The notes under the pieces are model-generated. The model was not told where the DNA came from and made no database searches. It worked only from the letters and a program-made list of their open reading frames with translations. A stretch of DNA of 60,127 nucleotides from Acidobacteriaceae bacterium (GTDB lineage: Bacteria; Acidobacteriota; Terriglobia; Terriglobales; Acidobacteriaceae), in contig PLBE01000212.1 of NCBI GenBank assembly GCA_003134435.1, positions 1 through 60,127 on the forward strand, read 5' to 3'. The position numbers were made by a program, and so were the translations under genes. Shown one piece after another: positions 44,679 to 53,882 of the stretch (position 1 is the first letter of the stretch; the number at the start of each line of letters is the position of its first letter).

Positions 44679-45431
44679 TCAAGCGGTCTTGCGGGTCGCC
44701 GCACTCGAGGTGTGCAGTTGAGCGGAACGGATTTCGGGGACAGCTACGATACGGGAGCCCTGCGCCGGCGACTCCACGGCCTCGACCAGCGCGAGGATAA
44801 GTTGGTCAAGGGTAACCAGACCGAGACGCCGCGCGCCGTCGCGTGTAAACGGGAGCCATTCGCAAAGCTTATAGACGGGCAGCAGCGCGTAGGGCCAGTT
44901 GTGTCCCGGTCCGAGCACGTACCAGGGGCGGACGATGGTGGCATTGAGACGTCGTTTCTGGAGTATCTGCTCGCACTCGGCGCGCACCGCAATGTAGTCC
45001 TTCATCACCATCAAGGGCGCCGGCTGGGCAACGCTCAGATAGATGAAATGATGCATGCCGAGTTCGGCGCAAACCTCGATCGCTTCGCGGGCCGACACTA
45101 GATCAACGGCGCGAAACTGAGCGCCCTTAGCCGGAGAAGGGTACGGGACGCCCACCAGGTGGATGAATGTATCCGCCGGACGAATGAACTGTCGGTAACT
45201 ATGGCCGTCGAGCGCATTGCCGGAGACCACTTCGCAGTCGGCCGGCATCTTGGCCTTTGAGCCAGGCCGCAGCAGCGCACGAACCCGGTGCCCACGCTCG
45301 AGCAGAATGGGAATGAGAGCGCTGCCGATATATCCAGTTCCTCCCGTGATGAAAACCCGCCGGGATTCGGATGACTTGGGCAGCACCTTGACTTTCAGCA
45401 AGCGCCGAATATCGGAGATAGATGCGGGCAC
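44679..45431 (-). CDS. NAD(P)-binding SDR protein, NDUFA9-like atypical type
   Basis: 250 aa. Rossmann motif GGTGYIGSALIPILLERGHRVRALLR at about residues 30-55, then FIHLVGVPYPS and FIYLSVAQPAPLMVMKDYIAVRAECEQIL. YxxxK is replaced by the looser YIAVRAE, as in atypical extended SDRs such as complex I NDUFA9-like or YwnB-like proteins; RPWYVLGPGHNWP fits this group. Substrate unknown; it may bind a quinone-related or sugar substrate, or serve as a redox sensor. The gene is divergent from the permease gene; the 272-bp gap between them shows nothing clear. Confidence 0.85.
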   Translation of the reverse strand: MPASISDIRRLLKVKVLPKSSESRRVFITGGTGYIGSALIPILLERGHRVRALLRPGSKAKMPADCEVVSGNALDGHSYRQFIRPADTFIHLVGVPYPSPAKGAQFRAVDLVSAREAIEVCAELGMHHFIYLSVAQPAPLMVMKDYIAVRAECEQILQKRRLNATIVRPWYVLGPGHNWPYALLPVYKLCEWLPFTRDGARRLGLVTLDQLILALVEAVESPAQGSRIVAVPEIRSAQLHTSSAATRKTA

Positions 45432-45703
45432 AAACTTTGTACGCTCCCTCGGGCCGTTCCGGATTGTGATCCCCTGTCGCGATCCCCGGTGACAGGCCCT
45501 GAAGAAGTTTAATTCAAGGGAGGGCTCAGGTGTGGTACAAACGATTTTCCGGGCACGGGATCGGTTTTACAGCGCAACTCGCGAAAACCTGAACCACCAA
45601 CGAAGTATCGGAAGGCTCTTGATCACGAACGCTTCCTGCTCGCGCCTTCGTGACCTTCGTCGGGAGACGGTTTCGCAGAACTGACCCATGGCCGGTCTTC
45701 GCG

Positions 45704-46996
45704 ATGACATCTCCGCAATTTGGCCTGGTGCGGGCGATTGGGCGTTGGAGCCTGGCCGCCCTGGCGCTGAACTCGATTATCGGGAGTGGTATCTTCGGGT
45801 TGCCGGCCACGGTGGCTGGACTTCTAGGCAAGCGCAGCGTGCTGGCCGTGCTGATTGCCGGGGCTGCCATGGGTGTGATCATGGCCTGCTTTGCCGAGGT
45901 CGCCTCGCAATTCTCCGATGCCGGCGGACCTTACCTGTACGCCCGCACGGCCTTTGGACGTCTGACCGGAATACTGGTGGGCTGGATGCTCTACCTGGCG
46001 CAGACGGCGGCACCGGCGGCGAATGCGAATCTGTTCGTCATTTATCTCGCGGAATTCTGGCCGGCAGCAAAACAGCCATGGCCGCGCTTTGTGATCCTTA
46101 CTCTACTGGTGGGCGTGCTGGCTCTCATCAACGCTCGAGGCGCTCGGCAAGGTATGGCGGTGAGTAACGTGTTCACGGTGGCGAAGATTCTGCCCCTGCT
46201 CATGGTGGTGTTGGCGGGTGCGGCGGTTACGATGATTCACCCGGCGCCTTGGGGTGGCGTGGGGCCGCTGCCAGCGAGTGCGTGGATGAAGGCAATGGTC
46301 CTGCTGATCTTCGCCTACGGCGGATTCGAATCCGCGCTGGCACCGATGAGCGAAGCGAAGAATCCATTGCGGGACGCGGCATTTGCCCTGTTTGCCGCGC
46401 TCCTGGCCTGCACTGTGATCTATGCTCTGGTGCAATGGGTGGTCGTCGGGGTGCTTGGCCCCGGCGCCACCACCGACCGTCCGCTCGCCGAGGTCGCGCG
46501 CATCACCATGGGAAATCGCGGCGCAAAACTAGTGGCGATCGGGGCCCTGGTTTCGGTGTACGGTTACCTCAGCGCCAAATTGCTGGGAATGCCACGAGTT
46601 ACCTTTGCGCTGGCGAAGAGCGGCGATCTGCCTTCGTTGTTTGGCGCGGTGAGCCCCAGATTTCACACGCCCTGGTTTTCGATTCTGTTCTATGCGGTGG
46701 CCGTTTGGGGCTTGGCCATGGCCGGGAGCTTTGCGTGGAACGTGACGCTGTCGGTGGTCGCCCGGCTGTTTTACTACGCGGTGGTCTGCGCCGCGCTAAT
46801 CGCTCTGCGCCGCCAACAGCCGCTCTCGCCAGCTTTGCGGATCCCCGGCGGCCCGGCGCTGGCAGTTCTGGGAGTCGGGATTTCCCTGGCGCTGGCGACG
46901 CAGGTGGATTTGAGTAAGTCCCTGATTTTGGCGGCGACGGTAGCGGCAGCTCTGTTGAATTGGATCTGGGCCCGGAGACCGCGAGCTGCGGAGTAA
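45704..46996 (+). CDS. APC-family amino acid permease
   Basis: 430 aa from ATG 45704; a GTG 18 codons earlier is open but would add unlikely sequence. About twelve membrane helices. The first helix has the APC entry ALNSIIGSGIFGLPATVAGLLG, and helix 6-8 segments VLLIFAYGGFESALAPMSEAKNP and RVTFALAKSGDLPSLFGAVSPRFHTP are typical of the APC superfamily. It should import an amino acid or similar solute with protons; specificity cannot be read. Confidence 0.92.
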   Translation: MTSPQFGLVRAIGRWSLAALALNSIIGSGIFGLPATVAGLLGKRSVLAVLIAGAAMGVIMACFAEVASQFSDAGGPYLYARTAFGRLTGILVGWMLYLAQTAAPAANANLFVIYLAEFWPAAKQPWPRFVILTLLVGVLALINARGARQGMAVSNVFTVAKILPLLMVVLAGAAVTMIHPAPWGGVGPLPASAWMKAMVLLIFAYGGFESALAPMSEAKNPLRDAAFALFAALLACTVIYALVQWVVVGVLGPGATTDRPLAEVARITMGNRGAKLVAIGALVSVYGYLSAKLLGMPRVTFALAKSGDLPSLFGAVSPRFHTPWFSILFYAVAVWGLAMAGSFAWNVTLSVVARLFYYAVVCAALIALRRQQPLSPALRIPGGPALAVLGVGISLALATQVDLSKSLILAATVAAALLNWIWARRPRAAE

Positions 46997-47080
46997 GTTC
47001 GATCTGTGCCAAAGGACGGCTTCTGCCGTGCCGCCTTGGAGTCAAAACGAATTCAGTCGCAGAGTAATCGTGGAGGGCTC

Positions 47081-49639
47081 TTGTTAAGGTTCCGTCAGGC
47101 TTGCATTGTTCTTGTTACTTGCATTCCCTGTCTTGCGCAGCGCCAACCCGTGGTCAAACAGATTGACCTGCCGCATCCGTATTACTTTCGGGAGTTGTAT
47201 CTGCCGCAGTTGACCACCGGGCCGAGCGCTGCCGCTTGGTCTCCCGATTCTCGGAGCCTGGTGTATTCGATGGCTGGCTCATTGTGGCGGCAGCAACTCG
47301 GCAGCACCCAGGCTGAGCAACTTACCGCCGGGTCGGGCTACGACTATCAGCCGGATTGGTCGACCTGCGACGGCGGGCGCTGGGTAGTCTTTGCTCGCTA
47401 CCAGCACGATGCGATCGAGTTGTGGTCGCTTGATCTGCAAGGCGGACAGGCGCGCCAGATGACTTCCGGAGGCGCGGTCAATGTCGAACCCAGATTCTCG
47501 CCCGATGGCAAGCGCCTGGCGTTTGTCTCCACATCTTATAAAGGGCACTTCCACATCTTTGTCGGAAACTTCGACCACGGGCTACTCAGCAACGTACTCC
47601 AACTTACTCCCGAGAACACCAGCTCTCTACCTCGCTATTACTACAGTAAGGTGGATCACGAAATCAGTCCGGTCTGGACGCCGGATGGCAAGGATATTCT
47701 TTTTGTCTCGAATCGCGACCACATTCATGGCACGGGTGGCTTCTGGAAAGTCAACTCGCAACCCGGGCCAGAGCCCTCCGACACGCATTACGAGGAGATT
47801 CACTATGAAGAGACAAATTGGAAAGCTCGCCCCGACTTCTCGCCCGACGGCAAGCGCTTGGTCTATGCGTCCTATCTCGGTCAGGCGTGGCATCAACTGT
47901 GGGTCATGCCGGCGGCGGGCGGAGATGCGTTTCCGATTTCTTATGGCGCTTACGACAACGTGAGTCCCAGATGGTCCCCCGACGGATCGAAGATCGCCTT
48001 CGTCTCCAATCGTAATGGCAACACGTCGCTGTGGGTGCAGACGATTCCCGGTGGCGAGCAGACGGAGGTGGTAGTGCGCGAGCGGAAATACCTGAAGTCG
48101 ATGGGGCGAATTTCACTTCGCGTCGTGGATGACTTGACCTTGCAACATCTGGTAGCAGCGCGGGTTTTCATAACTGGCGCTGACGGATTGGCCTACGCCC
48201 CCGAGAACGCATGGATGCATGCCGACGACAGCTTTGATCGTTCCGAGCGGCCGTTTGAAGCGCACTACTTCGATACGTCAGGAGTCTCGGAGATTACTGT
48301 CCCCGAGGGCGAAGTCGAAGTCGACGTCATGCGCGGCTTCGAAAATCATTTTGTGCGGCGTAAAGTGGAAGTAAAGGCTGGAGGTAACACGCAACTCACT
48401 GTTCGGATGGTGCCGCTCTTTGTCGACGTGGACCAAACGTCGACCTGGATCAGCGGCGATGTTCATACCCACATGAACTATGCCGGAACTTACCGGAATA
48501 CGCCCGCGCATCTGGTGGAGCAGGCCTCGGCCGAGAATCTGGCGATCGTCGAAGATCTGGTGGTGAACAAAGAGCAGCGCATCCCTGACATATCGTATTA
48601 CTCACCGCAACTGGATAAGGCCTCAACCCCTGACCACTTACTGCTTCACGGCCAGGAATTCCACACCAGTTACTGGGGACATCTGGGATTGCTCAGCCTG
48701 TCGCGGAACTTCATCCTGCCAGGTTATGCCGCATATCCCAACACCGCGGCGGCCAGCCTCTACCCAGCAAACGCCAATGTCGCTGATTTGGCTCATGAAC
48801 AGGGCGCGCTGGTCGGATATGTCCATCCTTTTGACAGTGTTCCCGATCCCGCGAAGGATGATTCTCTCACCAATGAATTGCCGGTCGATGTCGCGCTCGG
48901 CAAGGTCGATTACATCGAGGTGGTCGGTTTTTCCGACCACAAATCCACCGCTGCAGTGTGGTACAAGCTCTTGAATTGCGGGTTTCGATTGCCCACCGCC
49001 GCGGGCACGGACTTCATGGGAAACTACGCGTCGTTGCGCGGTCCGCTAGGCCTCAATCGGGTTTATGCCGAGGTTTCGGATGGGCCCTTAAGGATCGGTC
49101 CGTGGCTCGCCGCCATCAAGGCGGGCCGCACGTTCGCCACGAACGGCCCGTTGCTCCGCTTTTCGCTGGGCGGTCAGGGAGTTGGCGGCGAAATTCGCTT
49201 AGAGGGAAAGGACGGCAAGACGCACGACGTGCGGTTCTCTGCCGAGATGCATTCCATCGTCCCCGTCGATCATCTGCAAATTGTCTGCAACGGGAAAGTG
49301 GCCCGCGAACTGCCTCTCGAAAGCGGCCATAGCTCGTCCCGAGTCGATGGCTCCATCCCGCTGGCCGCCACCGGTTGGTGCGTCCTGCGCGCTTTCGGCG
49401 ACCGGTCTGAATATCCAATTCTCGATCTATATCCCTACGCCACGACCAGCCCAGTGTATGTATATGTGGCGGGGGCGCCGTTGCGCAGCGCCGCCGACGC
49501 AACGTACTTTGTCACATGGGTCGACCGGTTGATCGCAGCCGCTCGAAGCAACACTTCGTGGAATACGGAGGCCGAGAAGGCCTCCGTGCTGACCACTCTT
49601 GAAGATGCACGAACGAAATATGTGAAGATGGCCGAGTAA
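47081..49639 (+). CDS. Exported beta-propeller / CehA-McbA metallohydrolase fusion
   Basis: 852 aa from TTG 47081, chosen because GGAGGG lies 4-5 bases before and a signal starts there (LRFRQACIVLVTCIPCLAQ); GTG 47006 is the longest option. Residues about 45-340 are a TolB-like WD40/PD40 propeller with repeated FSPDGKRLAFVS and WSPDGSKIAFVSNRNGN blades. A linker beta domain follows (about 350-460). From about 465 the PHP-type hydrolase shows GDVHTHMNY, LLLHGQEF, GYVHPFD, FSDHKST and AAGTDFMGN, a full set of metal ligands. CehA/McbA enzymes hydrolyse carbaryl-type esters in known cases; the natural substrate here is unknown. It ends 26 bp before murG. Confidence 0.9.
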   Translation: MLRFRQACIVLVTCIPCLAQRQPVVKQIDLPHPYYFRELYLPQLTTGPSAAAWSPDSRSLVYSMAGSLWRQQLGSTQAEQLTAGSGYDYQPDWSTCDGGRWVVFARYQHDAIELWSLDLQGGQARQMTSGGAVNVEPRFSPDGKRLAFVSTSYKGHFHIFVGNFDHGLLSNVLQLTPENTSSLPRYYYSKVDHEISPVWTPDGKDILFVSNRDHIHGTGGFWKVNSQPGPEPSDTHYEEIHYEETNWKARPDFSPDGKRLVYASYLGQAWHQLWVMPAAGGDAFPISYGAYDNVSPRWSPDGSKIAFVSNRNGNTSLWVQTIPGGEQTEVVVRERKYLKSMGRISLRVVDDLTLQHLVAARVFITGADGLAYAPENAWMHADDSFDRSERPFEAHYFDTSGVSEITVPEGEVEVDVMRGFENHFVRRKVEVKAGGNTQLTVRMVPLFVDVDQTSTWISGDVHTHMNYAGTYRNTPAHLVEQASAENLAIVEDLVVNKEQRIPDISYYSPQLDKASTPDHLLLHGQEFHTSYWGHLGLLSLSRNFILPGYAAYPNTAAASLYPANANVADLAHEQGALVGYVHPFDSVPDPAKDDSLTNELPVDVALGKVDYIEVVGFSDHKSTAAVWYKLLNCGFRLPTAAGTDFMGNYASLRGPLGLNRVYAEVSDGPLRIGPWLAAIKAGRTFATNGPLLRFSLGGQGVGGEIRLEGKDGKTHDVRFSAEMHSIVPVDHLQIVCNGKVARELPLESGHSSSRVDGSIPLAATGWCVLRAFGDRSEYPILDLYPYATTSPVYVYVAGAPLRSAADATYFVTWVDRLIAAARSNTSWNTEAEKASVLTTLEDARTKYVKMAE

Positions 49640-49665
49640 GCTAGACTCCAGGAAACCAGAATTTC

Positions 49666-50730
49666 ATGCGTATTATTATCGCGGGCGGCGGTACCGGCGG
49701 ACATGTGATTCCGGCGCTGGCCATCGCTCAGCAACTCAAGAAGCAATTCGACGCTGAAGTTCTGTTCATCGGAACGCCGCGCGGCATCGAGACCCGGCTG
49801 GTGCCGCAGGCGGGGTTCCCCCTGGAACTGATTCAGGTTGGAGCGCTCAAGAACGTCAGCCTTCTGACGCGGGCGAGGACGATGTTCGATCTGCCGCGCG
49901 CAATTGCGGCCTCCTCGCGCATGCTCTCGGAGTTCGACCCCGAAGTCGTGATTGGTGTGGGCGGCTACGCCTCGGGACCGGCTATGGTAGCCGCGATTCG
50001 CCGTCGCCTTCCGACGCTCGCTTTTGAGCCGAATGTGGTGCCCGGATTCGCCAATCGTATGATCGCCCGCTGGGTTTCCGCGGCGGCCGTTCACTTTGAA
50101 GAAACTTGCCGCTACTTTCCTCACTGCCGCGTGACCGGCGTTCCCGTGCGGGCGGCATTCTTTTCGATTCCTACAAAAGCTGGCGGCGCGTCCACGCTCC
50201 TGGTTTTTGGAGGCAGTCAAGGTGCGCGCGCCATCAATCTCGCGATGGTCGAGTCTTTGGCCGGGCTGCGCGACAAGATCCCCGGGATCCACATCATTCA
50301 TCAGACTGGGCAGCGTGATTACGAGCGGGTGCTGGCCGCGTATCAAGAGTCGGGAATCTCGGGCGAGGTTCACCAGTTTATCGACGACATGCCCGCTACT
50401 TTCGCGCGCGCTGATTTACTGGTCTGCCGTTCCGGCGCGAGCACGGTCGGCGAGATTGCCGCAGCCGGCAAGCCCGCGATTTTCGTGCCCTTCCCCGCTG
50501 CCGCCGACGATCATCAGAACGTAAATGCCCGTGCCCTGGAACGAGTCGGCGCCGCGGTCGTAGTCGAAGAGAGCAACCTGGGCGCGGCGTACTTGGTCGA
50601 CACGATTGCGGCGCTGATCGGGGATTCCCGGCGCTTGCAAGGCATGTCCGCAGCCGCCAGGTCGCTCGCCCACCCCAGGGCAGTCGAAGACATCGCCGAG
50701 ATGGTTGCGAATCTCGCCGCTGGGTCGTAA
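49666..50730 (+). CDS. murG: UDP-GlcNAc : lipid I GlcNAc transferase MurG
   Basis: 354 aa, typical length. [18 protein letters not shown] at the N-terminus is the MurG G-loop, [11 protein letters not shown] the C-domain G-loop, and [31 protein letters not shown] the UDP-GlcNAc site. It adds GlcNAc to lipid I to form lipid II at the inner membrane. It opens the murG-murC-ftsQ-ftsA-ftsZ run; the usual preceding ftsW is replaced by the hydrolase gene. Confidence 0.98.
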   Translation: MRIIIAGGGTGGHVIPALAIAQQLKKQFDAEVLFIGTPRGIETRLVPQAGFPLELIQVGALKNVSLLTRARTMFDLPRAIAASSRMLSEFDPEVVIGVGGYASGPAMVAAIRRRLPTLAFEPNVVPGFANRMIARWVSAAAVHFEETCRYFPHCRVTGVPVRAAFFSIPTKAGGASTLLVFGGSQGARAINLAMVESLAGLRDKIPGIHIIHQTGQRDYERVLAAYQESGISGEVHQFIDDMPATFARADLLVCRSGASTVGEIAAAGKPAIFVPFPAAADDHQNVNARALERVGAAVVVEESNLGAAYLVDTIAALIGDSRRLQGMSAAARSLAHPRAVEDIAEMVANLAAGS

Positions 50731-50915
50731 CCGCATTGACCCGGCCTAATGCCAAGCAAGCAGAGCAGTTTTGTCATCCTGTGTTTTTCTCCGTGTCCCC
50801 TGTGACCTCCGTGGTTAAGCCTTTCTCCGCCGCTGCGGCGTCTCGGAGCCGAGATGTTCTATCATCAGTTCTCATACGTCAGCCTTTCGGAATAGGTTCC
50901 GGAGACTAGGGTCTA

Positions 50916-52376
50916 ATGTTCGCCAAGATTCAGCGCATCCATTTCGTGGGTATCGGAGGCATCGGCATGAGTGGCATTGCCGAGGTTCTGCTGAATCTCG
51001 GCTACCAGATTTCCGGTTCCGACCTGAGAAATTCACCAGTCACACAGCGCCTTGCCGCTCTCGGCGCGACCACTTTTGCAGGTCACGCGTCCGCCAATAT
51101 CGCTGGCGCGGACGTAGTGGTCACCAGTTCCGCGATTTCCGTCGACAACCCCGAAGTCGCCGAGGCTCGCCGGCTTCATGTTCCGGTAATCCAGCGCGCC
51201 GAGATGCTGGCCGAACTGATGCGTCTGAAATATGGCATCGCGATCGCCGGCATGCATGGGAAGACTACAACAACGTCGATGGTGGCCGCGGTTCTGGCCG
51301 CTGGCGGTCTCGATCCCACGGTTGTCGTTGGAGGCCGCGTCGACGCCCTGGGCTCGAACGCGCGGCTGGGCAAATCGCAATACCTGGTCGCCGAGGCGGA
51401 CGAAAGTGACCGGTCGTTTCTGAAACTGTCGCCGATTCTCTCCGTGGTCACCAACCTCGACCGCGAGCACATGGATTGTTATCGCGACATGCGCGATGTC
51501 CGCCGCACCTTTCTCGAATTCATGGAGCGCGTGCCGTTTTATGGCGTGGTCGTCGGCTGCAACGACGATGCCGTGCTACGGCGATTGTTGCCGCGTGTGC
51601 ATCGTCGTGTTACGACTTATGGAACCGCCGCGGGCTCTGATTTCCTCATCCGGATCGCGCCGCCGCAAACCAAATCGGCCCAGGCGGCCGGCCAGCACAG
51701 TCCGCTCATCCGTTTTCGGGTGACTTACAAAGAAAAGGATCTGGGTGAGTTTACGCTGCATGTGCCCGGTGTTCACAATGTGCTGAACGCGACCGCGGCC
51801 ATCGCCGTCGGCATGGTACTTGACATTCCCGCCGACCAAATCCGTTCCGCGCTCGATGGCTTTCGCGGAGTGGACCGCCGTTTCCAGTTCCGGGGAAAAG
51901 CCGCCGGCGTAACCGTGATTGACGACTACGGACATCACCCGACGGAGATCCGCGCCACCTTGGCCGCCGCCCGCCAGTGCGGATTTCGCCGCGTGCATGT
52001 CATCTTCCAGCCCCACCGCTTCACCCGCACCCGCGATCTGATGGATGAGTTTACGACCGCCTTCGTCGAGAGCGACACCCTTTGCTTGCTCGATATTTAT
52101 CCGGCCAGTGAGAAACCCATCGAAGGCATCACGGCCCAGGCGCTCGGCAGCCGAATTGCCGGGGCAGGGAAGACCGAAGTCAGGTATGTACCTTCTTTTC
52201 CCGACGCCATCGCCACCGTCGTGGATCTCGCTCATCCTGGCGATATGATCCTAACGCTGGGCGCTGGGAGCGTCTCGCAGTTAGGAGCTATGATTTTGGA
52301 GAAACTGGAGGCTCGTAGCCGAGCGCCAGATCCGAACCAACTTGGCACTGTCTCAATTCGCGAAAAGCAGTTATAG
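50916..52376 (+). CDS. murC: UDP-N-acetylmuramate-L-alanine ligase MurC
   Basis: 486 aa. N-terminal HFVGIGGIGMSGIAEVL binds UDP-MurNAc, ATP loop AGMHGKTTTTSM, then EADESDRSFL and the C-domain DDYGHHPTEIRATLAA and FQPHRFTRT. It ligates L-Ala to UDP-MurNAc. The gap from murG is 185 bp without clear structure, so a second promoter may lie there. Confidence 0.98.
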   Translation: MFAKIQRIHFVGIGGIGMSGIAEVLLNLGYQISGSDLRNSPVTQRLAALGATTFAGHASANIAGADVVVTSSAISVDNPEVAEARRLHVPVIQRAEMLAELMRLKYGIAIAGMHGKTTTTSMVAAVLAAGGLDPTVVVGGRVDALGSNARLGKSQYLVAEADESDRSFLKLSPILSVVTNLDREHMDCYRDMRDVRRTFLEFMERVPFYGVVVGCNDDAVLRRLLPRVHRRVTTYGTAAGSDFLIRIAPPQTKSAQAAGQHSPLIRFRVTYKEKDLGEFTLHVPGVHNVLNATAAIAVGMVLDIPADQIRSALDGFRGVDRRFQFRGKAAGVTVIDDYGHHPTEIRATLAAARQCGFRRVHVIFQPHRFTRTRDLMDEFTTAFVESDTLCLLDIYPASEKPIEGITAQALGSRIAGAGKTEVRYVPSFPDAIATVVDLAHPGDMILTLGAGSVSQLGAMILEKLEARSRAPDPNQLGTVSIREKQL

Positions 52377-52419
52377 TAATTTTGCTCAGCGGTTTTCTGT
52401 CGACAACTGAATCGAAAGC

Positions 52420-53874
52420 GTGGCGCGGAAATCAAGTTCCACCGCGGTGCAGGAAGAATTGTATCCGCTTCCCGGCGTTTCTCAGCGCCCGGCTCCCGAA
52501 CGCGAGCCCTTCGACGATGCACGCATTGTCGACCTGGAAGCCGAACAGGAATCTCCGTTCCTTCGTGGCCAGAAGCGCGTCTCCGTCCGCCGTGGATCGC
52601 TCCCCAGGAAGACTGCCAACCGCTTGCTGTGGCTGGGTGCGGCCCTCGTCTCTCTCGCAGTCCTAGGAGCCATTGGTCTCGGCCTCTACCGCTATGGCAA
52701 GCACTCCTGGCGTTTTCGCATCGATTCCAGCGATCAGATCGAAGTCACTGGCGCGCAGCATGTCGCCCACGCACAGATCATGGAGGTGATGGGCGGAGAT
52801 ATTGGCCGCAACATTTTTTTCGTTCCCCTCGCCCAGCGCCAACAACAAATCGAACAGATTCCCTGGGTCGAGTCGGCCAGCGTGATGCGCTTTGTGCCCA
52901 ATCGCCTGCGCATCGAGATTCATGAACGCACGCCAGTTGCATTTGCCCGCATCGGCTCCCACATTTCCCTGATCGACGCCGGCGGCACCCTCATGGAACT
53001 TGCTCCCGGCGGCAAACATAAATATTCCTTTGCCGTGATTGCCGGCATCAACGCCGGCGAACCGCTCTCCACTCGCGCTGCCCGCATGAAGAACTACAAC
53101 GAGTTGGTGCGCGACCTCGATTCCAGCGGCGCCCACTATTCCCAGGAGTTGAGTGAAGTCGATCTTTCCGACACGGACGACGTCAAAGTCCTCGCCGCCG
53201 ATGCCAATGGGGAAGTGCTGGTGCATCTCGGATCGACAAATTACCTGCAGCGTTACAAGACCTACGTCACGCACGTGCGGCAGTGGCGACAGCAGTTCGA
53301 CAAACTGGAATCGGTGGACCTGCGCTACGACGGGCAGATCATCGTGAATCCCGATCTCGACGGCCTGGCCCGCCCGCCGGCTTTGACGCCCGCCGCAGTC
53401 AAAGCGGCGATGGCCGCCGGAGCGAAAACCGCGCCCATCGTGAACTACGAGAAGTTCGCGACCCAGCCCGAACCGCCGTCCCCAGGCTCGCCCAGAGCGC
53501 CTGTCCGAGAAAAGAAGGACGCCAGGTCCAAACTGAAGACTGCACCCGCCACCACGGTTCATCGAGTTTCGTCCAAACCAGCGCTGGCGAAACCAGCATC
53601 GTCGAAACCGGCAGCGCCGCAATTATCCGCGAAAGCCGCGCCGGCGAAATTCGGGCCGCCCAGCCCCGTTTCCGCCAATCAGGCCGTGCAGCCAGCTGCG
53701 ATCAAGACTAAGGTCAAGCCAAACGCCAAGCCAAAGATCAAGACCAACGGAAGTTCGGCAGGCCTTGCCGTCGCGAAGCCGGCTGCGGCCTTGCATCCCG
53801 ATCCCCCAGTTGCCGCCACTTTCACCGGCCAGAAGCCGAGCGCCGCCATCAAGAAGGAGACTCCGCAGAACTAG
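52420..53874 (+). CDS. ftsQ: Cell division protein FtsQ with long C-terminal tail
   Basis: 484 aa from GTG 52420. A cytoplasmic start, one helix (LLWLGAALVSLAVLGAIGLGL, about 68-88), then a POTRA domain (IEVTGAQHVAHAQIMEVMG, IPWVESASVMRFVPNRLRIEIHE) and the FtsQ beta domain (LIDAGGTLMELAPGG, VDLRYDGQIIVNPD). FtsQ links FtsB/FtsL to the divisome. The last 150 residues, after the beta domain, are a low-complexity Ala/Pro/Lys tail not found in ordinary FtsQ of about 280 aa. It ends 8 bp before ftsA. Confidence 0.93.
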   Translation: MARKSSSTAVQEELYPLPGVSQRPAPEREPFDDARIVDLEAEQESPFLRGQKRVSVRRGSLPRKTANRLLWLGAALVSLAVLGAIGLGLYRYGKHSWRFRIDSSDQIEVTGAQHVAHAQIMEVMGGDIGRNIFFVPLAQRQQQIEQIPWVESASVMRFVPNRLRIEIHERTPVAFARIGSHISLIDAGGTLMELAPGGKHKYSFAVIAGINAGEPLSTRAARMKNYNELVRDLDSSGAHYSQELSEVDLSDTDDVKVLAADANGEVLVHLGSTNYLQRYKTYVTHVRQWRQQFDKLESVDLRYDGQIIVNPDLDGLARPPALTPAAVKAAMAAGAKTAPIVNYEKFATQPEPPSPGSPRAPVREKKDARSKLKTAPATTVHRVSSKPALAKPASSKPAAPQLSAKAAPAKFGPPSPVSANQAVQPAAIKTKVKPNAKPKIKTNGSSAGLAVAKPAAALHPDPPVAATFTGQKPSAAIKKETPQN

Positions 53875-53882
53875 CGTCTTTT

